Shown here in pieces: positions 52,821 through 61,736 of a stretch of 64,000 bases of DNA (position 1 is the first letter of the stretch; each line of letters begins with the position of its first letter). Source of the stretch: Kribbella rubisoli (GTDB lineage Bacteria; Actinomycetota; Actinomycetes; Propionibacteriales; Kribbellaceae); the NCBI RefSeq assembly GCF_004217145.1, contig NZ_SHKR01000017.1, positions 457,662 through 521,661 of the forward strand. The letters are read 5' to 3'. The position numbers were made by a program, and so were the translations under genes. The notes under the pieces were generated by a model. That model saw only the letters and a program-made list of their open reading frames with translations, was not told the DNA's origin and did not search any database.

Positions 52821-53606
52821 ATGTCTCGGACCGAGTCGTTCCTCCGCGCGCCCGGCACGCAGTTGCGGATCTGGGCCCACCGTGGCAATTCGTCCGCCGC
52901 CCCCGAGAACACCGCCGCCTCCGACGAGGCTGCCCGTCGCGCCGGCGCCGAGTGGATCGAGAACGACGTACGGACGACGAAGGACGGCGTACCGGTCGTC
53001 ATGCACGACGAGACCGTCGACCGCACCACCGACGGGACCGGTCCGATCCAGTCGCTCACGGCTGCTGAGGTCGCGGAGCTGGACGCGGGCTCGTGGTTCG
53101 CACCGGCGTTCGCGGGACAGCGGGTACGCACGCTGGGAGCCCAGCTCGACGGCCTCAAGACCCGCGGCGGCAATCTGCTGCTCGAGATCAAGGGCGAGCA
53201 CGCGCGATCCTCCGTCGTACGGATCGTGCAGGAGATCCAGGTGCACCGGATGAACGGCCGCGTGTTCGTGCAGAGCTTCGAGCCGCAGCACCTGCGCTGG
53301 GTCCGCGAGCTCGCGCCCGAACTGCCGCTCGGCCTGCTCCGCTTCGCGCTCGACCCGGACCCGGTCGCGATCGCGATCGCGAAGGACCTCGAGCTGACGT
53401 CGTACAACCCGTCCGATGCGGCGCTGCAGACCCGGCCCGGGATCATCCCTGAGCTGCACGCGGCCGGCGTCGCGGTCAACGTGTGGACGGTCGACGACCC
53501 GAACCGCTGGGACGCGCTCGAGCGAGCCGGCGTGGACGGCGTCATCACCAACTGCCCGGCCGAACTCGCCGGCTGGAACGCCGGCCGCTTCGCGCTCGCG
53601 GGCTGA
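52821..53606 (+). CDS. Glycerophosphodiester phosphodiesterase
   Basis: 261 aa; ATG at MSRTESFLRAP (two GTGs directly upstream are possible). GDPD motifs: AHRGNSSAAPENTAASDEAARRAGAEWIENDVRTTKDGVPVVMHDETVDRTTDGTG with both catalytic His and metal Glu/Asp, and EIKGE and the late GVAVNVWTVDD. Cleaves glycerophosphodiesters from phospholipid turnover. Divergent from the nucleoside hydrolase. Confidence 0.93.
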   Translation: MSRTESFLRAPGTQLRIWAHRGNSSAAPENTAASDEAARRAGAEWIENDVRTTKDGVPVVMHDETVDRTTDGTGPIQSLTAAEVAELDAGSWFAPAFAGQRVRTLGAQLDGLKTRGGNLLLEIKGEHARSSVVRIVQEIQVHRMNGRVFVQSFEPQHLRWVRELAPELPLGLLRFALDPDPVAIAIAKDLELTSYNPSDAALQTRPGIIPELHAAGVAVNVWTVDDPNRWDALERAGVDGVITNCPAELAGWNAGRFALAG

Positions 53607-53952
53607 GCCATCCGGGCCGCCTCCCGCCCTCGAACCGCCCTCGAAGCGCCCTCGAACCGTCCCGGAAGTGCTCCGCCGCGGAGGCCGTAGTTTGCGCCTC
53701 GAAAGGGTCATTCGGGCGACGCCACGCGGGAGTACACGAGCCCGCGCGAGTGTTGGAACCTAGACACGCGCGGGCGATCGGGGCGTGCTTGCAAACTGTC
53801 GGAGCAGCGATCTAGGATCCCTAGATGTAGTGGTTACACGGGTGTAATTTTCCACAGGTAGTGGTTGGTTGCACACAGGTTCTACACAAGTTGTCCCCAG
53901 GCTGATCCACAACCTGCCCCCTCGGGGGTAGTCATGGGAGGAGTGATTCGTC
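53607..53952. other. Intergenic/promoter region before nrdRJ
   Basis: 346 bases with no supportable gene. It holds two palindromes: ATCTAGG-ATC-CCTAGAT at 53810-53826 and TTACAC-GG-GTGTAA at 53834-53847. The unit GTAGTGGTT occurs twice (53827-53835 and 53858-53866), and TCTACACAAGTTGTCC at 53881-53896 is a loose ACACnA-like element. GC falls near the nrdR start, as expected for a promoter. These resemble candidates for NrdR or similar control but no NrdR box is clean. Confidence 0.5.
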
Positions 53953-54447
53953 GTGCACTGTCCGTATTGCCGGCACGCCGACTCACGGGTGGTCGACAGC
54001 CGGGTGGCCGAGGACGGCGGAGCGATCCGCCGCCGGCGTCAGTGCCCGGTCTGCGAGAAGCGGTTCACCACTGTCGAGCAGATGCAGCTCACGGTCGTGA
54101 AGCGCTCGGGCGCGACCGAGCCGTTCAGCCGGGAGAAGGTCATCAACGGGGTCGGCAAGGCGTGCAAGGGCCGGCCGGTGAACGCCGACCAGCTCGCGCG
54201 CCTGGGTCAGAAGGTCGAGGACGCGCTGAAGGGCAGCGGCTCGCCGGAGGTTCCCGCGCACGAGGTCGGACTCGCGATCCTCGGGCCGCTGCGGGAGCTG
54301 GACGAGGTCGCGTACCTGCGGTTCGCGAGCGTGTACCGGCAGTTCGAGTCCGCCGACGATTTCGAGACCGAGATCGCGCTGCTGCGGGCCGAGAAGGAGC
54401 CGCAGGGCACCGAGCCGGGCCAGCTCAAGCCGACCCAACAGACGTAA
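53953..54447 (+). CDS. nrdR: Transcriptional repressor NrdR
   Basis: 164 aa, GTG start. Zinc ribbon CPYC (Cys3/6) and CPVC (Cys31/34) in MHCPYCRHADSRVVDSRVAE...RRRQCPVCEKRFTT, followed by an ATP-cone (VVKRSGATEPFSREKVINGVGKACKGRPVN ... YLRFASVYRQFES). Represses ribonucleotide reductase genes when dATP is high. Placed upstream of nrdJ; in mycobacteria it would be next to the LysM gene. Confidence 0.95.
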   Translation: MHCPYCRHADSRVVDSRVAEDGGAIRRRRQCPVCEKRFTTVEQMQLTVVKRSGATEPFSREKVINGVGKACKGRPVNADQLARLGQKVEDALKGSGSPEVPAHEVGLAILGPLRELDEVAYLRFASVYRQFESADDFETEIALLRAEKEPQGTEPGQLKPTQQT

Positions 54448-54558
54448 ACCGGGGGAACGGTAATTCCAAGAAATACAGGCGGTATGTGGCGTTCACGCAG
54501 CACTCCAACGGGGCGGTCCCGACAGACCGCGGTAGTAGACACAGGGCGAGGAGCAACC

Positions 54559-57480
54559 ATGACAGAGACGGTGACCGGCCACTCGGGGTCGACCAAGCGG
54601 TCGGCGGCCGGGTTCCGCGGGCGGAAGAACGCGCCCACGGGACTCACCATCGAGCGCGTCTTCAGCACCGAAGGCGTCCACCCGTACGACGAGGTGACGT
54701 GGGAGCGTCGCGACGTCGTGCAGCAGAACTGGAAGACGGGTGAGACGGTCTTCGAGCAGCGCGGGGTCGAGTTCCCCGACTTCTGGAGCGTCAACGCCTC
54801 GACCATCGTCACCACGAAGTACTTCCGTGGCGCGGTCAGCCACGACAACCGGGAGTGGAGCCTCAAGCAGCTGCTCGACCGGGTCGTGAAGACCTACCGC
54901 CGCGCCGGCGAGGAGCACGGCTACTTCACCACGCCCGCCGATGCGGAGGTCTTCGAGCAGGAGATCACCTGGCTGCTCCTGCACCAGTACTTCAGCTTCA
55001 ACTCGCCGGTCTGGTTCAACGTCGGGACGTCCTCGCCGCAGCAGGTGTCGGCCTGCTTCATCCTCGCCGTGGACGACTCGATGGAGTCGATCCTGAACTG
55101 GTACAAGGAAGAGGGCCTGATCTTCAAGGGCGGCTCGGGCGCAGGCCTGAACCTGTCCCGGATCCGCTCGTCGAAGGAGCTGCTGCAGTCCAGCGGCGGC
55201 ACCGCCTCGGGCCCGGTCTCGTTCATGCGCGGCGCGGACGCGTCGGCAGGCACGATCAAGTCCGGCGGCGCGACGCGCCGTGCGGCCAAGATGGTCGTGC
55301 TCGACGTCGACCACCCGGACATCGAGGAGTTCGTCGACACCAAGATGCGCGAGGAGGAGAAGATCCGCATCCTGCGTGACGCGGGCTTCGACATGGACCT
55401 CGGCGGTCGCGACATCACCTCCGTGCAGTACCAGAACGCGAACAACTCGGTCCGGGTTTCGGACGAGTTCATGCGTGCGGTCGAGGAGAAGGGCGACTTC
55501 GGCCTGCGGGCGCGGCTCGACAACTCGGTCATCGAGACCGTCGACGCGCGGAACCTGTTCGACAAGATCGCCCAGGCCGCGTGGGCCTGCGCAGACCCGG
55601 GTCTGCAGTACGACGACACGATCAACGACTGGCACACGACGCCGGAGACGGGCCGGATCACCGCGTCCAACCCGTGCTCGGAGTACATGCACCTGGACAA
55701 CTCGTCCTGCAACCTGGCATCGCTGAACCTGATGAAGTTCCTCCGCGATGACGACCTCTTCGACTCGGAGAAGTTCGTCAAGGCGGTCGAGCTGATCATC
55801 ACCTCGATGGACATCTCGATCTGCTTCGCGGACTTCCCGACCGAGGCGATCGGCGTCACCACCCGCGCGTACCGGCAGCTCGGTATCGGCTACGCCAACC
55901 TCGGTGCACTGCTGATGGCAACCGGCCACGCGTACGACTCCGACGGTGGTCGCGCACTGGCGGGCGCTATCACCTCGCTGATGACCGGTACGTCGTACAA
56001 GCGCTCCGCGGAGCTGGCCGGCATCGTCGGTGCGTACGACGGCTTCGAGCGGAACAAGGACGCCCACACCCGGGTGATGCGCAAGCACGCGGCGGCCAAC
56101 GACGCGATCCGGACGATCCACGAGATCGACAAGGACGTCCACAAGCACGCGGCCGCGGCCTGGGACGGCGTACTGAAGGTCGGCGCGAAGAACGGCTGGC
56201 GGAACGCCCAGGCGTCGGTGCTCGCACCGACCGGCACCATCGGCTTCATGATGGACTGCGACACGACCGGTATCGAGCCGGACTTCTCGCTGGTCAAGTT
56301 CAAGAAGCTGGTCGGCGGCGGTTCGATGCAGATCGTCAACCAGACCGTCCCGCGGGCGCTGCGTCAGTACGGCTACACCGAGGAGACGATCGAGGCGGTC
56401 GTCGAGTACATCGCCGAGAACGGTCACGTCGTCGACGCCCCGGGCCTGAAGCCGGAGCACTACGAGATCTTCGACACCGCGATGGGTGAGCGGGCCATCA
56501 AGCCGATGGGCCACGTGCGGATGATGGCAGCGGCGCAGCCGTTCCTGTCCGGCGCGATCTCGAAGACGGTGAACCTGCCGGAGACCGCGACGGTCGAGGA
56601 GATCGCCGACGTCTACTTCCAGGGCTGGAAGCTCGGCCTGAAGGCGCTCGCGGTCTACCGCGACAACTGCAAGGTCGGTCAGCCGCTGGCGGACGCGAAG
56701 GCGAAGAAGGCCTCCGAGGCCGAGGCTGCAGTTGCTGCCGAGGCCGCGGTCGCCGAGAAGATCGTCGAGAAGGTCATCGAGTACCGGCCGACCCGCAAGC
56801 GTCTGCCGAAGTCGCGTCCGTCGCGCACCACGTCCTTCTCGGTCGGCGGCGCCGAGGGCTACATGACGGCCGGATCGTACCCGGACGACGGCCTCGGCGA
56901 GGTCTTCCTGAAGATGGGCAAGCAGGGCTCGACGCTTGCCGGTGTGATGGACGCCTTCTCGATCGCGATCTCGATCGCCCTGCAGCACGGCGTACCGCTG
57001 GAGACCTACGTCCAGAAGTTCACCAACCTGAAGTTCGAGCCGGCCGGTCTGACCGACGACCCGGACGTCCGGATGGCGCAGTCGATCATGGACTACATCT
57101 TCCGTCGCCTGGCCTTGGACTACCTGCCGTTCGACGAGCGGGCCGCCCTGGGCATCTACTCGGCGGACGAGCGGTCCCGGCAGCTCGACACCGGCTCCTA
57201 CGAGCTGGCCCCGGTCGAGGTCTCCGAGCCCGAGTCCCTGAAGTCGGTCGAGCCGGTCGAGCCTGCTGAGCCGTCTGAGCCCTCCGGAGCGGACAAGCCG
57301 GTCGAGGCGGCCTCCGCCAAGCCGATCAAGGGCGAGGCTCACACCACCGCCGAGATGCTCGAGCTGATCACGGGCACTTCGGTCGACGCCCCGCTCTGCT
57401 TCACCTGCGGCACCAAGATGCGCCCCAGCGGCTCCTGCTACGTCTGCGAAGGCTGCGGCAGCACCTCCGGCTGCAGCTGA
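54559..57480 (+). CDS. nrdJ: Vitamin B12-dependent (class II) ribonucleotide reductase
   Basis: 973 aa, GAGGAG just before the ATG. Substrate-channel cysteines and signature NPCSEYMHLDNSSCNLASLNLMKF and, late, TGLTDDPDVRMAQ. C-terminal redox tail CFTCGTKMRPSGSCYVCEGCGSTSGCS carries the shuttle cysteine pairs and a zinc-ribbon look. A Pro/Glu/Ser repeat linker (EPESLKSVEPVEPAEPSEPS) precedes it. Works oxygen-independently with adenosylcobalamin; the nrdR partner sits 111 bases upstream. The stop codon lies inside a tandem repeat. Confidence 0.95.
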   Translation: MTETVTGHSGSTKRSAAGFRGRKNAPTGLTIERVFSTEGVHPYDEVTWERRDVVQQNWKTGETVFEQRGVEFPDFWSVNASTIVTTKYFRGAVSHDNREWSLKQLLDRVVKTYRRAGEEHGYFTTPADAEVFEQEITWLLLHQYFSFNSPVWFNVGTSSPQQVSACFILAVDDSMESILNWYKEEGLIFKGGSGAGLNLSRIRSSKELLQSSGGTASGPVSFMRGADASAGTIKSGGATRRAAKMVVLDVDHPDIEEFVDTKMREEEKIRILRDAGFDMDLGGRDITSVQYQNANNSVRVSDEFMRAVEEKGDFGLRARLDNSVIETVDARNLFDKIAQAAWACADPGLQYDDTINDWHTTPETGRITASNPCSEYMHLDNSSCNLASLNLMKFLRDDDLFDSEKFVKAVELIITSMDISICFADFPTEAIGVTTRAYRQLGIGYANLGALLMATGHAYDSDGGRALAGAITSLMTGTSYKRSAELAGIVGAYDGFERNKDAHTRVMRKHAAANDAIRTIHEIDKDVHKHAAAAWDGVLKVGAKNGWRNAQASVLAPTGTIGFMMDCDTTGIEPDFSLVKFKKLVGGGSMQIVNQTVPRALRQYGYTEETIEAVVEYIAENGHVVDAPGLKPEHYEIFDTAMGERAIKPMGHVRMMAAAQPFLSGAISKTVNLPETATVEEIADVYFQGWKLGLKALAVYRDNCKVGQPLADAKAKKASEAEAAVAAEAAVAEKIVEKVIEYRPTRKRLPKSRPSRTTSFSVGGAEGYMTAGSYPDDGLGEVFLKMGKQGSTLAGVMDAFSIAISIALQHGVPLETYVQKFTNLKFEPAGLTDDPDVRMAQSIMDYIFRRLALDYLPFDERAALGIYSADERSRQLDTGSYELAPVEVSEPESLKSVEPVEPAEPSEPSGADKPVEAASAKPIKGEAHTTAEMLELITGTSVDAPLCFTCGTKMRPSGSCYVCEGCGSTSGCS

Positions 57481-57515
57481 CCTGCCTCTGGTAGCTGACC
57501 TGCCTCTGTAGCTGA
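57475..57515 (+). repeat. Tandem repeat across the nrdJ stop codon
   Basis: AGCTGACCTGCCTCTG at 57475-57490 and 57493-57508, then a partial AGCTGA at 57510-57515. The first copy spans the TGA. Likely slippage; the extra copies are untranslated. Confidence 0.8.
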
Positions 57516-57523
57516 TAGCGCCA

Positions 57524-57559
57524 CGGCCCCCGGGAACTTCCCACTTCCCCCGGGGGCCG
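57524..57559. terminator. Terminator after nrdJ
   Basis: 11-bp perfect stem CGGCCCCCGGG / CCCGGGGGCCG with a 14-base loop, about 45 bases after the stop. Confidence 0.8.
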
Positions 57560-57702
57560 AGGTGCGTCCGCTCACGAGTTGCCCAGGTAGAAGGCTGGAA
57601 GCGGTCCCAACCTGGCGCCCAGTGTCACCGGCGACCCATCTGCCATCGCAGGGAGGCGGCGTCGAGTCCTACTCGGTCGCCACGGGCTCCTTCGCGACCT
57701 GA

Positions 57703-58527
57703 TCAATGGCCGGCGCGGTCGGAATCGGCGGCAGCTTTCGCCGTACCGTCCAGGTCCGACAGCGCAGTCAGCTCCTCCGCAGTCAGGTCGAAGTCGAAAG
57801 CTGCGAGGTTCTCTGCGAGCCGGCCCCGGTCGGCTGACTTCGGGATGGGTACGACGTCTTGCTGCGTCTCCCATCGCAGTACGACCTGACCCGGCGACCG
57901 CTCGTACTTCTTCGCGAGGTCCTGCACCGTCGGATGGCTCAGCAGGTCCGTGCCCTTCCCCAGCGGACTCCATGCCTCCGTGACGATCCCGTGCTTGGCA
58001 TGGAAGTCGCGCTCGACTGCCTTCGCCCACACCGGGCTCAGCTGGACCTGGTTCACCTCGGGCGCCACACCGGTCTCGTCGAGCAGCCGCTGCAAGTGCG
58101 CCGGCTTGAAGTTCGACGTACCGATCGCGCGCACGAGTCCGGCGTCCCGGAGCGCGATCAGCCCCTGCCACGCTTCGACGTACCGATCCTGGTCCGGATT
58201 CGGCCAGTGGATGAGCAGCAGGTCCAGGTATTCGACGCCGAGCTTCTCCGCGCTCGCCTCGAACGCCGTACGCGCGCCCTCGACGCTGTGCCACCTCTTG
58301 TTGAACTTCGAGGTCACGAAGACCTGATCGCGCGGAGCACCCTTCAATGCCCGCCCGACGCCGACCTCGTTGCGGTAGTTCTCGGCCGTGTCGATCAGCC
58401 GATACCCGAGCTCGAGCGCCGCACTCACGGCTCGCTCGGCATCCGCATCGTTCATCGGCGACGTCCCGAGCCCGATCCGCGGCATCGCAGATCCGTGACT
58501 CAAAGTGACGGTTGGGCCCTGGCTCAT
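57703..58527 (-). CDS. Aldo/keto reductase
   Basis: 274 aa, AAGGAGGAG ahead of the ATG. TIM-barrel oxidoreductase: catalytic Tyr in YRLIDTAENYRNEVGVG, Lys in FVTSKFNKRW, His in LLLIHWPNPDQ; NADPH site PIPKSADRGRLAENLAAFDF. Reduces aldehydes or ketones; substrate unknown. Divergent from the CHAT-like gene. Confidence 0.93.
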   Translation of the reverse strand: MSQGPTVTLSHGSAMPRIGLGTSPMNDADAERAVSAALELGYRLIDTAENYRNEVGVGRALKGAPRDQVFVTSKFNKRWHSVEGARTAFEASAEKLGVEYLDLLLIHWPNPDQDRYVEAWQGLIALRDAGLVRAIGTSNFKPAHLQRLLDETGVAPEVNQVQLSPVWAKAVERDFHAKHGIVTEAWSPLGKGTDLLSHPTVQDLAKKYERSPGQVVLRWETQQDVVPIPKSADRGRLAENLAAFDFDLTAEELTALSDLDGTAKAAADSDRAGH

Positions 58528-58738
58528 CCAACTCCTCCTTCGGCTGACGCTGCCCCGACACCGTACGCCGATCACAGTCCGCACCCTCCGTGCCGACCGT
58601 CCGAAACCGGCCGGATCCGCCGTACGCCGTACGGCCGGGACGACCTGTCTCAGCGCCGGGAAACCACCCTGCGAACTGTCGGATCCGTGGTTCATGATGG
58701 TCCCGTGGGGCCTCGAAACACGTTGGAGGGGTGGGCAA

Positions 58739-59368
58739 ATGAAGAACCGTCTGATCACTCTGGTGGACCTCGGTCTGGACAGCTCGTTCGACGCGTCGAT
58801 GACGTTCGTCCAGGGCATCACCGGGAACATCAACGCAGGCTGGAACCGGCCGGTGATCGACGTGAACTTCATCCGCAGCCGCGATCACGAGACCGCCTTC
58901 TCCGCCCTGACCACCCCGTCGTCGGTCCTGCACGTGATGGCACACGGTGACCACAGCGAGGAGCCGTCCTTCCTGTCCACCGACGGCCAGACCCAGGTTT
59001 CGCTCCGATCCCTGGCCGACTGGTTCCTGGATCGCCAATGGGGGATCGCTAGCGGAGTCGTCATCGCCGACGGCTGCAAGACCGGCATCGGCAAGTGGCA
59101 ACGCGCGATCCGCGACTGCTTGCAGGACGACATCACCTACATCGGCACCAGCACCGTCATCGGCTGGTATGAAGCGACCGTCTTCTGCTCCGCGTTCTAC
59201 GGCGCCCTGGTCCGCAACCGAGGCCTCGGCCGCACCCCCGCCGAGCAAGGCTGGGACGCCGCCAACCGAGCCATCCGAGCCTACGAAACCCTCACCGACC
59301 AACGCTGCCCCTACAAGCCCGTCCTCCTCACCCCCTCCCGCCAGGCCCTCCGCTCGCTGACCGGCTGA
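58739..59368 (+). CDS. CHAT/caspase-like cysteine peptidase, unknown target
   Basis: 209 aa, GGAGG about 10 bases upstream. I see the layout of a clan CD peptidase: a hydrophobic strand ending in His69-Gly70 (VLHVMAHGDH) and, 44 residues on, Asp111-x-Cys113 (VVIADGCKTG), then IGTSTVIGWYEA. The motif spacing fits CHAT/C14 proteins. No transmembrane segment or repeat domain. Function unknown; such enzymes are common effectors of defence or cell-death systems. A clear call would need a structure-level search. Confidence 0.6.
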   Translation: MKNRLITLVDLGLDSSFDASMTFVQGITGNINAGWNRPVIDVNFIRSRDHETAFSALTTPSSVLHVMAHGDHSEEPSFLSTDGQTQVSLRSLADWFLDRQWGIASGVVIADGCKTGIGKWQRAIRDCLQDDITYIGTSTVIGWYEATVFCSAFYGALVRNRGLGRTPAEQGWDAANRAIRAYETLTDQRCPYKPVLLTPSRQALRSLTG

Positions 59369-59599
59369 TCCTGTTGCCAGTGCCAGGCGGCTGGGCGCCG
59401 GGGCGTCCAGGTCGTGGGCGGCGACACGCTTTTGGCGGCTACTTTGGGTGAGGCATGTGAGACTTTTTGTGGACTCGTCGTGTGGCGCAGTCTGTGGTCT
59501 GGGTTGCCGGTGGCTCGGATGGTGTGAGGACGGGGAAGCCGTCTGAAGTGCATTGGCCGACCTGCTGACCTCCGCCCGACGCGGTGAAGGAACGCGCCC

Positions 59600-60565
59600 A
59601 TGAAGCTCCACCGGAACTCCCTCCTGACTGCTGCCGCGATTGTGCTGGTGCTGTACCTGGTGTCGCTGGTCATCGGCTTGCCGGGCTGGTCGGCCGTGGT
59701 CCTCACCGTGGTGCTCCTGGTCCTGCTGGCCGTCGTCTGGAAGCAGCCCGACGAACCCCGTCCAGTTGTGACCAAGCCGGCGCCGCCCTCCGTCGTCCTG
59801 CCGGATCCGGATCCCGTCTTCAGCGGTCCACCGTCGCGGACCGTGAGCGACGTACGGCTGCCGTCCGCTTCGCCCGACTTCCAATTCAGCTTCTCGGCCG
59901 TCGTCCAGTGGTCGACCGTCCTGTCGGGCTCGCGCCATGCGGACCTCGGCGCGGTGGCGGTCGACGCCTTGCTGGAGCGAGCGCGATCGCTGACCGCGAG
60001 GCAACAGGTGATGGAGGAGTCGCTCAACCAGCACCGACTGGCTGCGCTTCTCGGCGAACCCGCGCTCGACGAGAAAGGCCTCGTGCGCAGCTGGGCCACA
60101 GATGTGCGACTGCGACTGCCGGATGCCGACCAGAAGCACCTCCTGCAGCTGGCCGCGCTGCATCGGCGGGAGCAGACCACTCTGCTCGAACGCCGGATGG
60201 AACAGGACAAACGCGCCTACTTGAAGGATGACGTCTTCGCCACGCCTGGCTCGGCCGCGGTCTGGTGGCTGGTCAACCACCCGGGCGACGTGGAGACGGC
60301 ACTCGGTCTCCTCGACACCCTCGCCGAGTTGTCGGCCGCGGCGAACGATCTCCCCATCCGCCGTACCTCGGCAGAGGAGATCGAACGCCAACGGCCGACC
60401 CGCGCCGAACTCGCCTTCAGCACGGCAGTCGAGGATCTGACCGACCTCGACGACTCCGAGAGCCCGGAGCCGGAACAGAACGGCGCGAAGAGCCCGACAG
60501 ATGAGTCGCACCAACGTCCTGTCCCACGGCACGCCCCCTACCGAGAGCAGTTCTACTCGGAGTAG
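59600..60565 (+). CDS. Membrane-anchored helical protein of unknown function
   Basis: 321 aa. Two hydrophobic helices at the N-terminus (residues 8-26 and 31-46) form a hairpin; after a Pro-rich linker, a mainly helical, charged domain contains FSFSAVVQWSTVL, ALLERARSLTARQQVMEESLNQHRLAALLG, RREQTTLLERRMEQDKRAYLKDDVF and GSAAVWWLVNHPGDVETALGLLDTLAELSAAAND, then an acidic tail. The fold recalls SPFH-like proteins of actinobacteria, but this is a guess. Same strand as the CHAT-like gene, 231 bases away. Confidence 0.65.
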   Translation: MKLHRNSLLTAAAIVLVLYLVSLVIGLPGWSAVVLTVVLLVLLAVVWKQPDEPRPVVTKPAPPSVVLPDPDPVFSGPPSRTVSDVRLPSASPDFQFSFSAVVQWSTVLSGSRHADLGAVAVDALLERARSLTARQQVMEESLNQHRLAALLGEPALDEKGLVRSWATDVRLRLPDADQKHLLQLAALHRREQTTLLERRMEQDKRAYLKDDVFATPGSAAVWWLVNHPGDVETALGLLDTLAELSAAANDLPIRRTSAEEIERQRPTRAELAFSTAVEDLTDLDDSESPEPEQNGAKSPTDESHQRPVPRHAPYREQFYSE

Positions 60566-60624
60566 GCCGGTGAGGCGGGCCGGCTGCAGGGTGGGCCCGC
60601 CCCACCGAGATCGGCTACGCATAG

Positions 60625-60918
60625 CTACTCGTCCAGCCAGCGGATCGTGCTCGATCCACTGTGGCCGTGGATCGTCAGCAGTGCGTCGATCCCGTCGGGC
60701 CACACGGTCGTGGTCGCGTACTGACCGCCCCAGTGCAGCGCGACCGTCCCGTCGCTCCACTCGACTCCTTCGGCGATCACACCCGTACCGCTGACGCCGG
60801 AGGGGTCGGAGTGCCGGATCAGCTGGAAGCAGCGTGGCCCGGACGTGCTCGCGACCTTCAGATGACGTCGCCGCGTGCTCCACGGCAGCGTCGCGGTTCT
60901 CCCGCTGATCTCGTCCAT
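60625..60918 (-). CDS. Small conserved unknown protein (GVSGTGVIAEG motif)
   Basis: 97 aa from MDEISGRTATL. The half FQLIRHSDPSGVSGTGVIAEGVEWSDGTVALHWGG...VWPDGIDALLTIHGHSGSSTIRWLDE matches a small beta-rich actinobacterial family often found near phage or defence genes; no activity known. Opposite strand to its neighbours. Confidence 0.7.
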   Translation of the reverse strand: MDEISGRTATLPWSTRRRHLKVASTSGPRCFQLIRHSDPSGVSGTGVIAEGVEWSDGTVALHWGGQYATTTVWPDGIDALLTIHGHSGSSTIRWLDE

Positions 60919-61058
60919 GCGCCAAGTCAACGCGTGACCGCGTGTCCTCACCAGGAACTCAACCGGTATCCACAGCGCACAAATTCTGCCCACCAGCGAT
61001 CACCGAATCGCCATATTCTGATAGCAGGGAGTAACCGACAGGCAAGGGAGCGAGAAGC

Positions 61059-61412
61059 ATGACAGTCATCGACGAGTGGACCGGTAAGCACGCACATGCC
61101 TTACGCACGGCGCTGCGCCTGACCAACGAAGCCTTCGCCGAGCACCTCGGCATCTCGCCGCGCACGCTGACGAAATGGCGGGAGAGACCGGAGCTCGTGC
61201 CGAGTCCCTTTCTCCAGGAGGCGCTCGACACCTACCTCAAACAGGCGCCCCCCGATGCACACCTCCGGTTCGCCGCCAACCTCGGCCTCGACCAGCGGCA
61301 GATGCCGATCGACGACACCGTGCTGACCCAGCTCAACACGGCCCTCGGCGACCTGGCCCGCGCCCTGGCGCGGTTGCAGACCGATGATCCGGAGCGATCT
61401 CGCACCGCTTGA
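61059..61412 (+). CDS. HTH DNA-binding protein, XRE-like
   Basis: 117 aa, ATG after GGGAGCGAG. The HTH ALRTALRLTNEAFAEHLGISPRTLTKWRERPE (about residues 14-46) is XRE-like. The rest is helical (VLTQLNTALGDLARALARLQ). Likely a local regulator; partner genes KTSC and unknown follow. Confidence 0.75.
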   Translation: MTVIDEWTGKHAHALRTALRLTNEAFAEHLGISPRTLTKWRERPELVPSPFLQEALDTYLKQAPPDAHLRFAANLGLDQRQMPIDDTVLTQLNTALGDLARALARLQTDDPERSRTA

Positions 61413-61463
61413 CACCGAGCGGCAGACTGGGCGCCGCAGCGCGAGGTGCGGAGGGAGCCACGC

Positions 61464-61667
61464 ATGAGGCGACGCCTGGTGAATTCGTCGAGTGTGCGGT
61501 CGGTCGGATGGTCCGACGGCACACTGGAGCTCGAGTACGTGAACGGCTACGTCTACCAGTACTTCGACGTCCCACAGCCGACGTACGCCGCGCTCCTGGC
61601 CGCGCCCAGCGTCGGCGCGTACATCAACAAGCACATCAAGCCGTACTACGAGTTCCGCGAGATCTGA
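61464..61667 (+). CDS. KTSC-domain protein
   Basis: 67 aa, GAGGGA upstream. SSSVRSVGWSDGTLELEYVNGYVYQYFDVPQPTYAALLAAPSVGAYINKHIKPYYEF matches the KTSC family (PF13619), a small fold found in phage and defence contexts. Function not known. Lies between the HTH gene and a small membrane protein. Confidence 0.82.
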   Translation: MRRRLVNSSSVRSVGWSDGTLELEYVNGYVYQYFDVPQPTYAALLAAPSVGAYINKHIKPYYEFREI

Positions 61668-61736
61668 GTTTCTGTCAGGTTCGCAGCGGGCACCTGAGGA
61701 GCGCAGCACGGGGGCACGTCGAACCAGGAGATTCAC

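Noticed and set aside
53607..53952. tRNA gene in the gap before nrdR
   Set aside because: No cloverleaf-like or GTTCGANTC T-loop sequence found.
54448..54558. Cobalamin riboswitch before nrdJ
   Set aside because: The nrdR-nrdJ gap is only 111 bases and shows no B12-box (GCCACTG); too short for a full riboswitch.
54493..57342. 949-aa minus-strand frame opposite nrdJ
   Set aside because: Mirror of the NrdJ gene; no family-like motif.
57572..57702. Possible tiny gene after the aldo/keto reductase
   Set aside because: No ribosome site and only about 25 residues would be unique.
57572..60925. 1117-aa minus-strand frame over AKR, CHAT-like and membrane-protein genes
   Set aside because: It crosses three better-supported genes and has no recognised domain.
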